From positions 62,001 to 126,000 of the forward strand of contig CAVWYT010000008.1 of NCBI GenBank assembly GCA_963759295.1: a DNA stretch of 64,000 nt. The letters are read 5' to 3'. The notes beneath the pieces are model-generated. The model worked only from the letters and a program-made list of their open reading frames with translations. It was not told where the DNA came from and made no database searches. The stretch comes from WHSW01 sp963759295. GTDB taxonomy: Bacteria > Actinomycetota > Thermoleophilia > Solirubrobacterales > 70-9. This document shows, piece after piece, positions 56,295 to 64,000 of the stretch. How positions within the stretch are numbered: the first letter of the stretch is position 1; every line of letters begins with the position of its first letter. Position numbers and translations under genes: made by a program.

Positions 56295-57136
56295 CCGTCG
56301 TGCGCGCGCCCGCGAAGCTCAACCTCTGCCTCTACCTGGGCGAGAGGCGCCCGGACGGAAGGCACCAACTGGTGTCGCTGTTCTGCCCCCTGCTGCTCGC
56401 GGACCGGATCGAGCTCGACGAGATCGATGGCGAGAGCGACGAGGTCATCTGCGACGGGATCGAGGGGCCGAACCTGGTCGGCGTGGCGCTCGAGGCGATG
56501 CGTGCCCGCGGCTGGGAGAGCCCGCCGCTTCGGGTCGCGATCGAGAAGCGGATCCCGGTGGCGGCCGGTCTCGGTGGCGGCAGCGCCGACGCGGCCGCGG
56601 TACTGCGATTGGCGAGGGGCGAGATCGCCGAGCTCGAGCAGCTGGCGGCTGGGCTCGGGGCGGACGTCCCCTCACAGCTCGAGCCGACGTTCGCGCTCGT
56701 CGGCGGGGCCGGCGAGCGGATCGAGCCGCTGTCGACGCCGGGCGAGTTCGCCGTCGTGCTGATCGACGACGACGAGGGCCTGTCGACGGGCGACGTGTAC
56801 GCGCAGGCCGAGTCGCTGGGGTTGGCGCGTGCGCCTCGCGAGCTCGACCGGATCGCCTCGCGGCTGCGGGCGGCGGCCGCCGACGGCGTTTCGCCGCTCG
56901 ATTACCTCGACCTGCTCGTCAACGACCTCGAGCAGGCGGCGGTCTCGCTGCGGCCGCGCATCGCCGAGGCGCTGACCGCGCTCGAGGAGGTCGGCGCGGC
57001 GCGGGCGATGGTCACAGGATCGGGGCCGACGGCGTTCGGGATCTTCCGCGACATCGCCGCGGCCGACGCGGCGGCATCGACGCTTGCGCCGCGGTACGCG
57101 AACGCGATCGTCTCGGCGCCGCGGCGGCTTCGATAA
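56291..57136 (+). CDS. ispE: 4-diphosphocytidyl-2-C-methyl-D-erythritol kinase
   Basis: GHMP kinase of the MEP isoprenoid pathway, 281 aa. Opening RAPAKLNLCLYLGERRPDGRHQ, the ATP loop IPVAAGLGGGSADAAAVLRL, and the C-terminal MVTGSGPTAFGIF are diagnostic. ATG overlaps the rsmA stop. It supplies precursors for undecaprenyl phosphate and quinones; the next gene, only 8 bases on, encodes a probable undecaprenyl-phosphate handling protein. Confidence 0.96.
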   Translation: MTVVRAPAKLNLCLYLGERRPDGRHQLVSLFCPLLLADRIELDEIDGESDEVICDGIEGPNLVGVALEAMRARGWESPPLRVAIEKRIPVAAGLGGGSADAAAVLRLARGEIAELEQLAAGLGADVPSQLEPTFALVGGAGERIEPLSTPGEFAVVLIDDDEGLSTGDVYAQAESLGLARAPRELDRIASRLRAAAADGVSPLDYLDLLVNDLEQAAVSLRPRIAEALTALEEVGAARAMVTGSGPTAFGIFRDIAAADAAASTLAPRYANAIVSAPRRLR

Positions 57137-57144
57137 TCCCGGCC

Positions 57145-58600
57145 TTGCAACACGAGGGATCCAAGCCCGAGCGCGTCCGCATCGCGGCGATCGTCGCGGT
57201 GGCGATCGCCGGCTTCATCGCCTTCCAGGTGCTGGTCCCCGACATCGACGTCGAGCAGCTGCTCCAGGACCTCTCGAGCGGGCTCGGGGACTGGACCTAC
57301 GCGCTCGTCGGGGCGCTCGCGTTCCTGGAGACGGGCGCGTTCGTCGGCCTCGTCTTCCCCGGCGAGACAGCGGTGATCCTCGGCGGCGCCGTTGCCGGCC
57401 AGGGCGACGTTTCGATCGTGATCATGATCGCGATCGTCTGGTTCTGCGCCTGGGCCGGTGACACGACCAGCTTCTACATCGGCACCCGGCTCGGACGAGA
57501 TTTCGTCATCCGCCACGGGCCCCGGGTCCGCATCACGCACGAACGCTTCGAGCAGGTTGAACGCTACTTCGCCCGCCACGGCGGCAAGACGATCCTGATC
57601 GGGCGGTTCATCGGCCTCGTGCGCGCGCTGGCGCCGTTCATCGCCGGCAGCTCGGGAATGCGCTATCGGGGCTTCCTCCCGTACAGCGTGCTCGGCACCG
57701 GACTCTGGGCCGCCGCGTTCACGCTGCTCGGCTACGCGCTCTCGCAGAGCCTCGACAAGGCGACCGAGATCGCCGGCCGCGGGGCGCTCGTGTTCGGCAC
57801 CGTCGTCGCGGTGATCGTCGCCGGGGTCGTGATCTCGCGCTACCTGCGCGTGCCCGAGAACCGGCGAGCGGCTGGCGGAGCGGATCGAGCGGACGCCGGG
57901 GCTGCGGTGGCTGTTGCCGGAGCTTCGCTTCTTCTGGGCCCGGATCACGCCGGGCGGCCTCGGGCTCGAGTTCACGAGCCTGATGGCGACGCTCGCGGTG
58001 TCCCTGTTCGTGCTCGTCGGCTACGCGATCCTGGTCACCGGAGACCCGGGTCCGACGCCGGGCGACGCCACCGCCGCCGATGTGGTCGACGGCCTTCGGT
58101 CCGGCTGGCTGACCACGCTCGCCAAGCTGGTCACCGCGCTGGGGACGACCGTGGTCACGCTCGCGGTCGCGCTGGTCGCGGCCACGGTGCTGGCGCTTCG
58201 CCGCAGATGGATCGAGGCGACCGTGCTCATCGTCGCCCTGGTCGCCTGCCACCTCGCGGTACCGATCCTCAAGGAGATCGTCGACCGGCCGCGGCCGGAG
58301 GGCGGCCTCGTCGACGCGAGCCGGGCCTCCTACCCGAGCGGACACGCGGCCTACGCGGTGATCTACACGTGGCTCGCCCTCACCGTGACGATCCGGGTCC
58401 GGCCGGGGTGGGCGTACGGGTCCGCGCTCGTCGCCGCGGGGGTCGCGCTCACGGCGCTGGTCGGGCTCAGTCGTGTCTACCTCGGCGTGCATTACCTCTC
58501 GGACGTCAGCGGCGGCTGGGCGCTCGGCGTCTCGGCGTTCGCGATCTGCGCCGCCGTCGCGATGGTGGTCACGCACTTGCGGCAGAATCACAACGCTTGA
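57145..58600 (+). CDS. DedA-PAP2 fusion membrane protein, one frame break
   Basis: About 484 aa after removing one extra G near 57865 (PENRERLAERIERTPG). The first 240 residues are a DedA domain: LAFLETGAFVGLVFPGETAV, GDTTSFYIGTRLGR, ILIGRFIGLVRALAPFIAG. The second half is a PAP2 phosphatase with all three motifs: KEIVDRPRP, YPSGHAAY and GLSRVYLGVHYLSDVSGG. DedA proteins include undecaprenyl-phosphate translocases, and PAP2 proteins dephosphorylate undecaprenyl pyrophosphate, so the fusion could recycle the lipid carrier. TTG start is likely; no ATG fits. Such fusions are known in other bacteria. Confidence 0.88.
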
Positions 58601-58845
58601 TGCCGCCCGTGGCCAGAATCGGAACCGAATATCTGCTCTTCGGCGCCGCCGGGCTGATCAGCCTGGTCGCCTTCGCGGCGCTGATCCTGGCGCCGGCGAT
58701 CGGCTCCTTCGGCCGCACCTGGGAGAAGGCGACGGCGGTCGTCGTCTCGGTTTTCGTGCTCCTCGCCCTGCTCGCGATCGGTGTCGCGCTCGGGGTGGCG
58801 ATCGTCTACTACTGGGACGACATCACGGAGCTGTTCGGCGGCTGA
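58600..58845 (+). CDS. Small two-helix membrane protein
   Basis: 81 aa with two hydrophobic helices (residues 12-33, YLLFGAAGLISLVAFAALIL, and 44-67, AVVVSVFVLLALLAIGVALG) and a short acidic C-terminus (YYWDDITELFGG). The ATG shares one base with the PAP2 stop (TGATG), so it is made with the DedA-PAP2 protein and may be its partner. No family recognised. Confidence 0.75.
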   Translation: MPPVARIGTEYLLFGAAGLISLVAFAALILAPAIGSFGRTWEKATAVVVSVFVLLALLAIGVALGVAIVYYWDDITELFGG

Positions 58846-58860
58846 GCGCTGCCCGGCACC

Positions 58861-58866
58861 TAGAAT
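58861..58866 (+). promoter_or_regulatory. Predicted -10 box (TAGAAT) of the PucR-type regulator
   Basis: TAGAAT ends 6 bases before the GTG at 58873; leaderless start predicted. Confidence 0.5.
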
Positions 58867-58872
58867 CTTCGG

Positions 58873-60120
58873 GTGCCCTCGGAGCCCAGAACCCGCAAGA
58901 GGCCGGCGTCTGCCGCGGCCGAAGGCGCCTTGGAGACGCTTTCGGAGGCGATCGAATCCGGCGCCGGCCTCCCCGCCGTGGCGCGGGCGGCGGCGGCCGC
59001 GCTCGGCTCCAGCGTGGCGCTGATCGACCGCTCGAGCGCGGTGCTCGCGGTCGCGGCGTCGTCGTCGGCGGAGGAGTCGAAGCTGCTCGCGGGCGGGGGT
59101 GACGTCGGAACGCTCGAGCTGCGGGTCGCGGACGCCGTGGTCGGCGAGCTGCGCTTCCGGAGCCGCGGCGGTGAGCCCTCGCCGACCCTGACCCGGATGG
59201 TGACCACGCTGCTGGCGCTCGAGCTGGAGCGCTCCCGGGCACCGGAATGGGCCAGCGACGAGGCCGCCGGCGAGTTCGTGCGCGCGGTCCTGGAGCGCAA
59301 GGTCACCGACCGCGGCGACATCGTCGCCCGGGGGGCCGAGCTCGGCGCGCAGATCGAGGCCGGGGGAGGGGTGATCCTCGCCCGCGCGGTGCCGCGTGCC
59401 GCGCAGACCGAGGACTGGCGAGCCCGCGTGCTCGTCGTCGCGCTGCGCGCGCTGCGCGCCGCGAGCACGGGCGCGATCGCGGCGCTGGACGACGACGGCG
59501 ACCGGGCCCAGGTGAGCGCCATCTTCCCGTGCACCGGCGACGCCGAGCACGCTCGCGCCGCGCAGGCGCTGGCGCGCGAGCTCGACGCCTCGCTGCCGGG
59601 ATTTCATCTCACCGTGGCGCGAAGCCGCTGGGTCTCCGACCCGGCGGACCTGTTCCGCGCCGGGCAGGAGGCGCTGCTTGCCGCGAACGTCGCCGAGGCG
59701 GACGGGGTCGCCCTGCTCGCGTTCGAGGACACGGGCTCTTACCGGCTGCTGCTGCCGGCGATGAGCGAGGAGTCGGGAGAGCTCGAGCGCTTCTACGAGG
59801 AGACCGTCGCCCCGCTCGCCGCCTACGACGAGCAGTACGAGACCGACCTCGTGTCGACGATCGAGGCGTACCTGGAGAACGACGGCAACGTCACCCCGAC
59901 CGCCGATCAGCTCTTCACCCACCGCCACACGGTCCGCTACCGGCTCGAGCGCGTCCGCGACCTCTGCGGCCACGACATCACCTCGACCGAGGGGCGCGAG
60001 AAGCTCGGCCTCGGCCTCAAGGCGATGCGCGTGCTCGGGATCGCACCGCGCCGCGGCCCCGCCACCGAGCCCGGCACCGAGGCCGGCCGGGCCAAGGTGC
60101 GCCGCAAGGCGGAGGAGTAG
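58873..60120 (+). CDS. PucR/CdaR family transcriptional regulator
   Basis: 415 aa. The N-terminal half holds a GAF-like sensor (AVARAAAAALGSSVALIDRSSA) and a central GGDEF-like beta-alpha region (SRWVSDPADLFRAGQEALLAA). The C-terminus has the PucR helix-turn-helix: ETDLVSTIEAYLENDGNVTP, then LFTHRHTVRYRLERVRDLCG. Such regulators respond to small metabolites and often control a neighbouring catabolic gene; none is adjacent, so the target is open. A basic tail ends the protein. The stop abuts the 3' end of the convergent tRNA-Gln. Confidence 0.9.
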   Translation: MPSEPRTRKRPASAAAEGALETLSEAIESGAGLPAVARAAAAALGSSVALIDRSSAVLAVAASSSAEESKLLAGGGDVGTLELRVADAVVGELRFRSRGGEPSPTLTRMVTTLLALELERSRAPEWASDEAAGEFVRAVLERKVTDRGDIVARGAELGAQIEAGGGVILARAVPRAAQTEDWRARVLVVALRALRAASTGAIAALDDDGDRAQVSAIFPCTGDAEHARAAQALARELDASLPGFHLTVARSRWVSDPADLFRAGQEALLAANVAEADGVALLAFEDTGSYRLLLPAMSEESGELERFYEETVAPLAAYDEQYETDLVSTIEAYLENDGNVTPTADQLFTHRHTVRYRLERVRDLCGHDITSTEGREKLGLGLKAMRVLGIAPRRGPATEPGTEAGRAKVRRKAEE

Positions 60121-60192
60121 CTCCGGGGCGAGGGATCGAACCTCGGCTGCCAGGACCAAAACCTGGAGTGCTCCCATCTACACCACCCCGGA
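60121..60192 (-). tRNA. tRNA-Gln (anticodon TTG)
   Basis: Minus-strand cloverleaf of 72 bases. Acceptor stem TCCGGGG/CCCCGGA (60186-60192 with 60122-60128) plus discriminator G at 60121, D arm GGTGTAGATGGGAGCAC, anticodon stem CAGG/CCTG with loop TTTTGGT (anticodon TTG, reads CAA/CAG), and T arm CGAGGTTCGATCCCTCG. CCA is not encoded. The next plus-strand base upstream is the last base of the PucR-type gene's stop codon. Confidence 0.95.
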
Positions 60193-60208
60193 TCGGTGCC
60201 GCACGAGT

Positions 60209-61159
60209 CTAAGCCCGTCGCCCGGCGACGATCGGCGCCAGGTCGGCGATCACGACGAGGGGTTGATCGAAGACCTGGCGATGGGAGTAGCGGATGGGAA
60301 ACCAGCCGAGGCGGCGAAGCGACGCCTCCCGCGCTCGGTCGGTCTCCTGACGGTGTCGCGTGCGATGCCAGCGGTGGCCATCGAGCTCGACCGCGACCCG
60401 CTCCGACGGCCACGCGGCGTCGATCCGCATCCGTCCGACGCGGAAGTTGAGCGAGGGCTGCGGTAGCCCCGCCCCGCGGACGAGCCCGAGGAAGGCATCC
60501 TCGAGCTCCGAGCGCGAGACGGTGTCGAAGCGCTCGGCGACGGCGAGCAGGCGCCGAAGTGCGGCGGCACCGCGGCGGTGCGGATAGCGCTCGAGGATGT
60601 CGTGCAGGCTACGAACCGTGGTCCGCCGGTCGCCGATCGCCTGATCGACCGCACGCTCCAGACCGCGAGCGTCGAGCATCGAGCCGAGGTCGAGGAGCGT
60701 GCGGCATGGGGAAGTGACGGGGATCCCGTCCTCCACCCGCACGTCGATCGCGGGAAGGGGCGCTCGATGCACGACGAGTCCGGCGCGCCGGCCCTTGCCG
60801 CTGCCGAGCGGGACGCTCACATGGGTCGGAGTCGGGTCGACCTCGATCCAGGGAGGGAAGAGCTCGAAGACGAGCCCGGCGTGGACGTGGCTCAATGCCG
60901 CCTCGCTTCCACACGACATCACGGCAGCGAGCAAGACGCCCCGATCGGTGATCGCGGCGTGGCCGACGGCGAAGACGCCGACGTGGATCCGATGCAGCCG
61001 CCCGGTCTCGACTCGGTACTGGACCGCCCTCCTGCTCAGCCCGAGTCGTCGGAGCTGGCGAAACGTGATCAGCCCATGCTGCCGTAGTGCCAACGCGGCG
61101 ATCCTCCGATCCACGTTCAAGACTGCACCGAATCGGGTCCAAGGCCCGATCGTGCACAT
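60209..61159 (-). CDS. AbiEi-like/DUF559 domain protein
   Basis: 316 aa. The N-terminus has a winged-helix of the type found in AbiEi antitoxins and related proteins (LRQHGLITFRQLRRLGLSRR, then RLHRIHVGVFAVGH). A middle beta-rich part includes PVTSPCRTLLDLGSMLD. The C-terminal 100 residues match the DUF559 (Vsr-like endonuclease fold) pattern: EDAFLGLVRGAGLPQPSLNF, RIDAAWPSERVAVELDGHRW and REASLRRLGWFPIRYSHRQV. These proteins are abundant in actinobacteria; whether they are toxin-antitoxin parts, nucleases or repair factors is unknown. No partner toxin gene is adjacent. The start may be a later codon near VLNVDRR. Confidence 0.8.
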   Translation of the reverse strand: MCTIGPWTRFGAVLNVDRRIAALALRQHGLITFRQLRRLGLSRRAVQYRVETGRLHRIHVGVFAVGHAAITDRGVLLAAVMSCGSEAALSHVHAGLVFELFPPWIEVDPTPTHVSVPLGSGKGRRAGLVVHRAPLPAIDVRVEDGIPVTSPCRTLLDLGSMLDARGLERAVDQAIGDRRTTVRSLHDILERYPHRRGAAALRRLLAVAERFDTVSRSELEDAFLGLVRGAGLPQPSLNFRVGRMRIDAAWPSERVAVELDGHRWHRTRHRQETDRAREASLRRLGWFPIRYSHRQVFDQPLVVIADLAPIVAGRRA

Positions 61160-61279
61160 CCGTGCCCGCTATGGCGGGCCTCGTTGTGCACATCGACAGC
61201 ACGCAGCTCGTATTGCACGTTCGAGCACGTTGACTGCCGGCCGCTTACCGCTCAACGCGAGCATGTGGCGGATCCGTGT

Positions 61280-61969
61280 CTAGGCGGTAGCGCGAGTCGC
61301 TGCCTCCTCCTCGAGGAGCCTCTTCAGCGCGCTGACCCGCTCGCGCCACCACGCCTTCATCTCCTCGGCGGTCTCGGCGTCGGGCAGGCGCTCGTGCTCC
61401 AGCCCCACCTGGCTCTTCGCCTCGCCCTTGGACACGAAGCCGACCACGACCCGCGTCGAGCCGTCCTCCCAGTCGAAGCGCGCCGACTTCGGTGCCGTCG
61501 CGGTCCGCTCGCGCATCTTCGCGCCCGGCAGCCACCGCTCGCGCACGCGCTCGTCGGCGAACGCCTCGAACAGGCGCTCGACGGGCACGGCGACCGTCTT
61601 CGACGCGGTGACCGACCAGCCATTCGGCCGCTGCCCGGGCGCGCGCAGCCCACGGGCCCGCTCATAGGCGACGGTCAGCGATTGCGCCCACCAACCCGCG
61701 ACTTGGTGCTCGTTGCGAAGCCGGCGCGCGATCTCGCGGTGCGGGCGGGTCGCGGCGCCCCACCCATCGAGGGTCGCGAACCAGTCGTCCCAGCCGCGGC
61801 CGGTGGCGGCGCGCACCGCCCGGTCGGAGACCGGGGGTTCGTACCGGGCCTCGGCGCTCTCCGGGCGCCGGCCGTCCGCGATCAGCTGGCGGCGGGCGGC
61901 GGTGTAGCTCTCGCCCGTCTTCGCCATTCGGGCGCGGACCCTCCGCTTGAACGACTTCTGTGCGGTCAT
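61280..61969 (-). CDS. SRPBCC (AHSA1-like) domain protein
   Basis: 229 aa. The basic N-terminus SFKRRVRARMAKTGESYTAA and the following GRGWDDWFATLDGWGAATRP resemble DUF4287-type modules. Residues 120-229 form an SRPBCC/START-like fold: VSVTAS-type opening (GWSVTASKTVAVPVERLFEA), RWLPGAKMRERTATAPKSAR and WWRERVSALKRLLEEEA. AHSA1-like domains bind hydrophobic ligands or chaperones; no specific role is predictable. An AAGGAG ribosome-binding site lies 6 bases before the ATG. It is divergent from glmU. Confidence 0.82.
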   Translation of the reverse strand: MTAQKSFKRRVRARMAKTGESYTAARRQLIADGRRPESAEARYEPPVSDRAVRAATGRGWDDWFATLDGWGAATRPHREIARRLRNEHQVAGWWAQSLTVAYERARGLRAPGQRPNGWSVTASKTVAVPVERLFEAFADERVRERWLPGAKMRERTATAPKSARFDWEDGSTRVVVGFVSKGEAKSQVGLEHERLPDAETAEEMKAWWRERVSALKRLLEEEAATRATA

Positions 61970-62184
61970 GCTCTGCTCCTTCGCTGGCGCGGCTGCCGCA
62001 ACCCACGCTCACGGCGCCCGCCGGAAGGGCTGACGATGACCGGCGTCCCGAGGGCTCGAGGCCCCCTTTACCTCCCGGAGCCGGTCGCGTGGGTACCGGG
62101 GTGGAGGTCGGGCGCGGGACGCGCCGAAACCGAAGATATCGCTGCGCCGAGCGCGGATCAAGATCGCCGTCGTCCGCGCCGCTC

Positions 62185-62190
62185 TACGAT
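62185..62190 (+). promoter_or_regulatory. Predicted -10 box (TACGAT) of glmU-prs
   Basis: TACGAT ends 7 bases before the glmU GTG; leaderless start predicted. The rest of the 228-base gap upstream shows no gene. Confidence 0.45.
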
Positions 62191-62197
62191 TGCGCCC

Positions 62198-63610
62198 GTG
62201 AGCGGCGGAAACTCCGATGGCGGCCTCACCGTCCTGATCATGGCCGCGGGCGAGGGAACGCGGATGCGCTCCTCGATGCCGAAGGTCCTGCACCCGGTGT
62301 GCGGGCGGGCGATGGTCGCCTGGCCGGTGCTCGCCGCCCGCGACGCCGGCGCCGACCGGATCGCCGTGATCGCCTCCCCGGATCGCGACCTCACCGCCGG
62401 GCTCCCCGATGGCACCGAGACCGTGATTCAGCCCGAGCCAGACGGCACCGGCGGCGCGGTCCGGGCCGCCCACGACCTGATCCGCGACTCCGACGTCGTC
62501 GTCGTGCTCTCCGGCGACCATCCACTGATCAGCGCCGAGATCATCTCCGCCCTGCTCGAGACGCACCGCGCGGCGAAGGCCGGCGCCACCGTGATGACCG
62601 TCGAGCTCGACGACCCGAGCTCCTACGGCCGCATCGTCCGCGACGAAGCCGGCAACGTCGAGCGCATCGTCGAGACCAAGCACCCGGATCAGGTCCCGCC
62701 CGAGGAGCTCGCGATCCACGAGGTCAACACCGGCACCTACGCCTTCGCCGCCGACGCCCTCCTCGAGGCGGTCGACGGCCTCACCAACGACAACCCCGCC
62801 GGCGAGTACTACGTCGGAGACGTCCTGCCTGCGCTTCGCGAGCAGGGGCTGCGGGTCGTCGCCCACCTCGCCACGGACCCGAACGTCAACCTCGGCGTCA
62901 ACGACCGCGTCGACCTCGCTCGCGTCACCGGCGAAGCGCGCCGCCGGATCCTCGAGCGCCACATGCGCGCCGGGGTCACCGTCGTCGACCCGGACTCGAC
63001 CTGGATCGACGCCGAGGTCGAGATCGCGGCCGACGCCACGCTCGAGCCGGGGACGACCCTTCGCGGCCGGACGACGATCGGCGCCGACTCGATCATCGGA
63101 CCGCACTCGACGGTGATCGACTCCCGGATCGGCGAGCAGGCGCGCGTCGTCAGCTCCCACCTCGACGGCGCCGAGGTCGGAAACCTCGCGAGCGTCGGCC
63201 CGTTCGCCCACCTGCGTCCCGGCACGGCGCTCGGGCAGCGCACGAAGGCGGGCAGCTTCGTCGAGATCAAGGAGTCGACCGTCGACGAGGGCGCCAAGGT
63301 TCCCCATCTCTCCTACGTCGGCGACGCCGAGATCGGCGCCGACGCCAACATGGGCGCCGGCAGCATCACCGCCAATTACGACGGTGAGCGCAAGCACCGC
63401 ACGAAGATCGGGGAAGGTGCGCGGATCTCCGTCAACACCTCGCTCGTAGCTCCGGTCACCGTCGGCGATGGCGCTTACACTGGCGCCGGTGCGGTGATCC
63501 GCGAGGACGTGCCGGACGGGGCGCTCGCGGTGTCGTCCAACGAACAGCGAAACATCGAGGACTACGCGAAGCGCAAGGCGGCGGAAGCGGAAGAGGATCG
63601 AGGAAAGTGA
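62198..63610 (+). CDS. glmU: Bifunctional GlcN-1-P acetyltransferase/UDP-GlcNAc pyrophosphorylase
   Basis: Makes UDP-GlcNAc for peptidoglycan; 470 aa. The pyrophosphorylase domain opens with LTVLIMAAGEGTRMRSSMPK and contains VLSGDHPLISAEII and EVNTGTYAFAADALL. The C-terminal left-handed beta-helix starts near PDSTWIDAEVEIAADATLEP and carries the acetyl-CoA/active-site block VGPFAHLRPGTALGQRTKAG, NYDGERKHRTKIGEGARISV and the trimer end. GTG start. The stop overlaps prs by four bases, the conserved glmU-prs pair. Confidence 0.97.
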   Translation: MSGGNSDGGLTVLIMAAGEGTRMRSSMPKVLHPVCGRAMVAWPVLAARDAGADRIAVIASPDRDLTAGLPDGTETVIQPEPDGTGGAVRAAHDLIRDSDVVVVLSGDHPLISAEIISALLETHRAAKAGATVMTVELDDPSSYGRIVRDEAGNVERIVETKHPDQVPPEELAIHEVNTGTYAFAADALLEAVDGLTNDNPAGEYYVGDVLPALREQGLRVVAHLATDPNVNLGVNDRVDLARVTGEARRRILERHMRAGVTVVDPDSTWIDAEVEIAADATLEPGTTLRGRTTIGADSIIGPHSTVIDSRIGEQARVVSSHLDGAEVGNLASVGPFAHLRPGTALGQRTKAGSFVEIKESTVDEGAKVPHLSYVGDAEIGADANMGAGSITANYDGERKHRTKIGEGARISVNTSLVAPVTVGDGAYTGAGAVIREDVPDGALAVSSNEQRNIEDYAKRKAAEAEEDRGK

Positions 63611-64000
63611 GCATTCTCGAAGAGCGCCCGCAGGTCGTCAGCTCGATCCCGCACGACTACACCAAGCGGCTGATGGTCTTCGGCGGTCGGGCCTCGATGG
63701 AGCTGGCGGCGAAGATCGCCGGCAAGCTCGACGTCGACCTCGGGCAGGTCGATCTGCGGACCTTCGCCGACGGCGAGGTCTACTGCCGCTACAACGAGTC
63801 GATTCGCGGCGCCGACGTCTTCCTCGTCCAATCGACGGCGGCCAACAAGGCGCAGGGGATGACCCCGAACGACGCGCTCATGGAGCTGCTGGTGATGGTC
63901 GACGCCGCCAAGGGCGCCTCCGCTCACCGGATCATCGCCGTCATGCCCTGGTACGGCTACTCGCGCCAGGACAAGAAGTCGGCTCCCCGCGAGCCGATCT
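63607..64000 (+). CDS. prs: Ribose-phosphate pyrophosphokinase, 3' partial
   Basis: Makes PRPP from ribose-5-phosphate and ATP. The window holds the first 131 codons from the GTG that overlaps the glmU stop. Family landmarks: LMVFGGRASMELAAKIAGKL, FADGEVYCRYNESIRGADVF (phosphate-binding region), LMELLVMVDAAKGASAHRII and the ATP-binding PWYGYSRQDKKS. No anomaly; the gene is cut by the window edge. Confidence 0.96.
   Translation, partial: MSILEERPQVVSSIPHDYTKRLMVFGGRASMELAAKIAGKLDVDLGQVDLRTFADGEVYCRYNESIRGADVFLVQSTAANKAQGMTPNDALMELLVMVDAAKGASAHRIIAVMPWYGYSRQDKKSAPREPI

Noticed and set aside
53456..57136. 1226-codon plus-strand frame apparently fusing several genes
   Set aside because: Only its later parts are real (start of rsmA, then ispE); the first half is a shadow of metG and tatD. 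It is not a fusion protein.
60121..61279. tRNA-Gln as an attachment site of an integrated element
   Set aside because: No integrase, no second copy of the tRNA end and no mobile genes nearby; only two ordinary genes lie before glmU.

Overview
The window is GC-rich actinobacterial DNA. Several things point to the class Thermoleophilia (Solirubrobacterales-like): an Mce gene cluster, an FmdB protein, a small membrane protein of the DUF6458 type, LytR-CpsA-Psr and ROK proteins, a eukaryote-like NADP isocitrate dehydrogenase beside malate dehydrogenase, secreted paralogs with no familiar name, and many genes that appear to start at or near their transcription start. This placement is inferred from gene content; no rRNA gene is present to confirm it.

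Layout. 1-2.4 kb: end of dnaX, then ebfC and recR (replication and repair). 2.4-7.3 kb: a secreted-repeat lipoprotein, a small membrane protein, a PadR-MMPL exporter pair with a clear AT-rich operator, and a GH3-like lipid-anchored or membrane-anchored protein. 7.3-13.9 kb: lysC-asd, a large membrane protein, a CPA1 antiporter and a GNAT acetyltransferase, all on the plus strand. 13.9-17.8 kb: a succinate dehydrogenase operon sdhA-sdhB-hdrB-like. 17.9-23.7 kb: site-2 protease with CBS domains, M28 peptidase, a TetR-AidB-like pair and a crotonase. 23.7-31.5 kb: a Cys-rich mini-protein, icd-mdh, an AT-hook/winged-helix protein, a fatty acid hydroxylase, an MBL hydrolase, hsp20-lon. 31.6-40.5 kb: small envelope proteins, an R2lox-like/SCP2 fusion, glyS, a large secreted protein, fmdB, LCP, ROK kinase and rsmI. 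40.5-49.7 kb: a structured leader followed by six overlapping mce genes without any YrbE permease gene in the window. 49.8-52.7 kb: three tandem secreted paralogs, each with its own terminator. 52.8-64 kb: RemA-like, metG, tatD, rsmA, ispE, a DedA-PAP2 fusion, PucR regulator, tRNA-Gln, an AbiEi/DUF559 protein, an SRPBCC protein, glmU and the start of prs.

Two overall patterns matter for any user. First, genes between about 7.8 and 23.2 kb are interrupted by dozens of frame breaks. Wherever the intended protein could be reconstructed, the break was a single inserted base; because essential genes are hit, this looks like an error-rich stretch of assembly rather than gene decay. In contrast, 23.7-52.5 kb reads cleanly. 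Second, about 18 genes have a TANNNT -10 box only 6-11 bases before the start codon, which implies leaderless mRNAs, while the Mce operon and the secreted paralogs have longer leaders.

How the genes work together: much of the window serves the cell envelope and lipid traffic (Mce proteins, DedA-PAP2, LCP, GlmU, IspE, MMPL, hydroxylase, R2lox/SCP2), with central metabolism (icd, mdh, sdh, lysC, asd, prs), translation (glyS, metG, rsmA, rsmI) and proteostasis (hsp20, lon) interleaved. The strongest candidates for something undescribed are the structured mce leader, the three-paralog secreted family beside the Mce operon, and the R2lox-SCP2 fusion under a CRP-like site.
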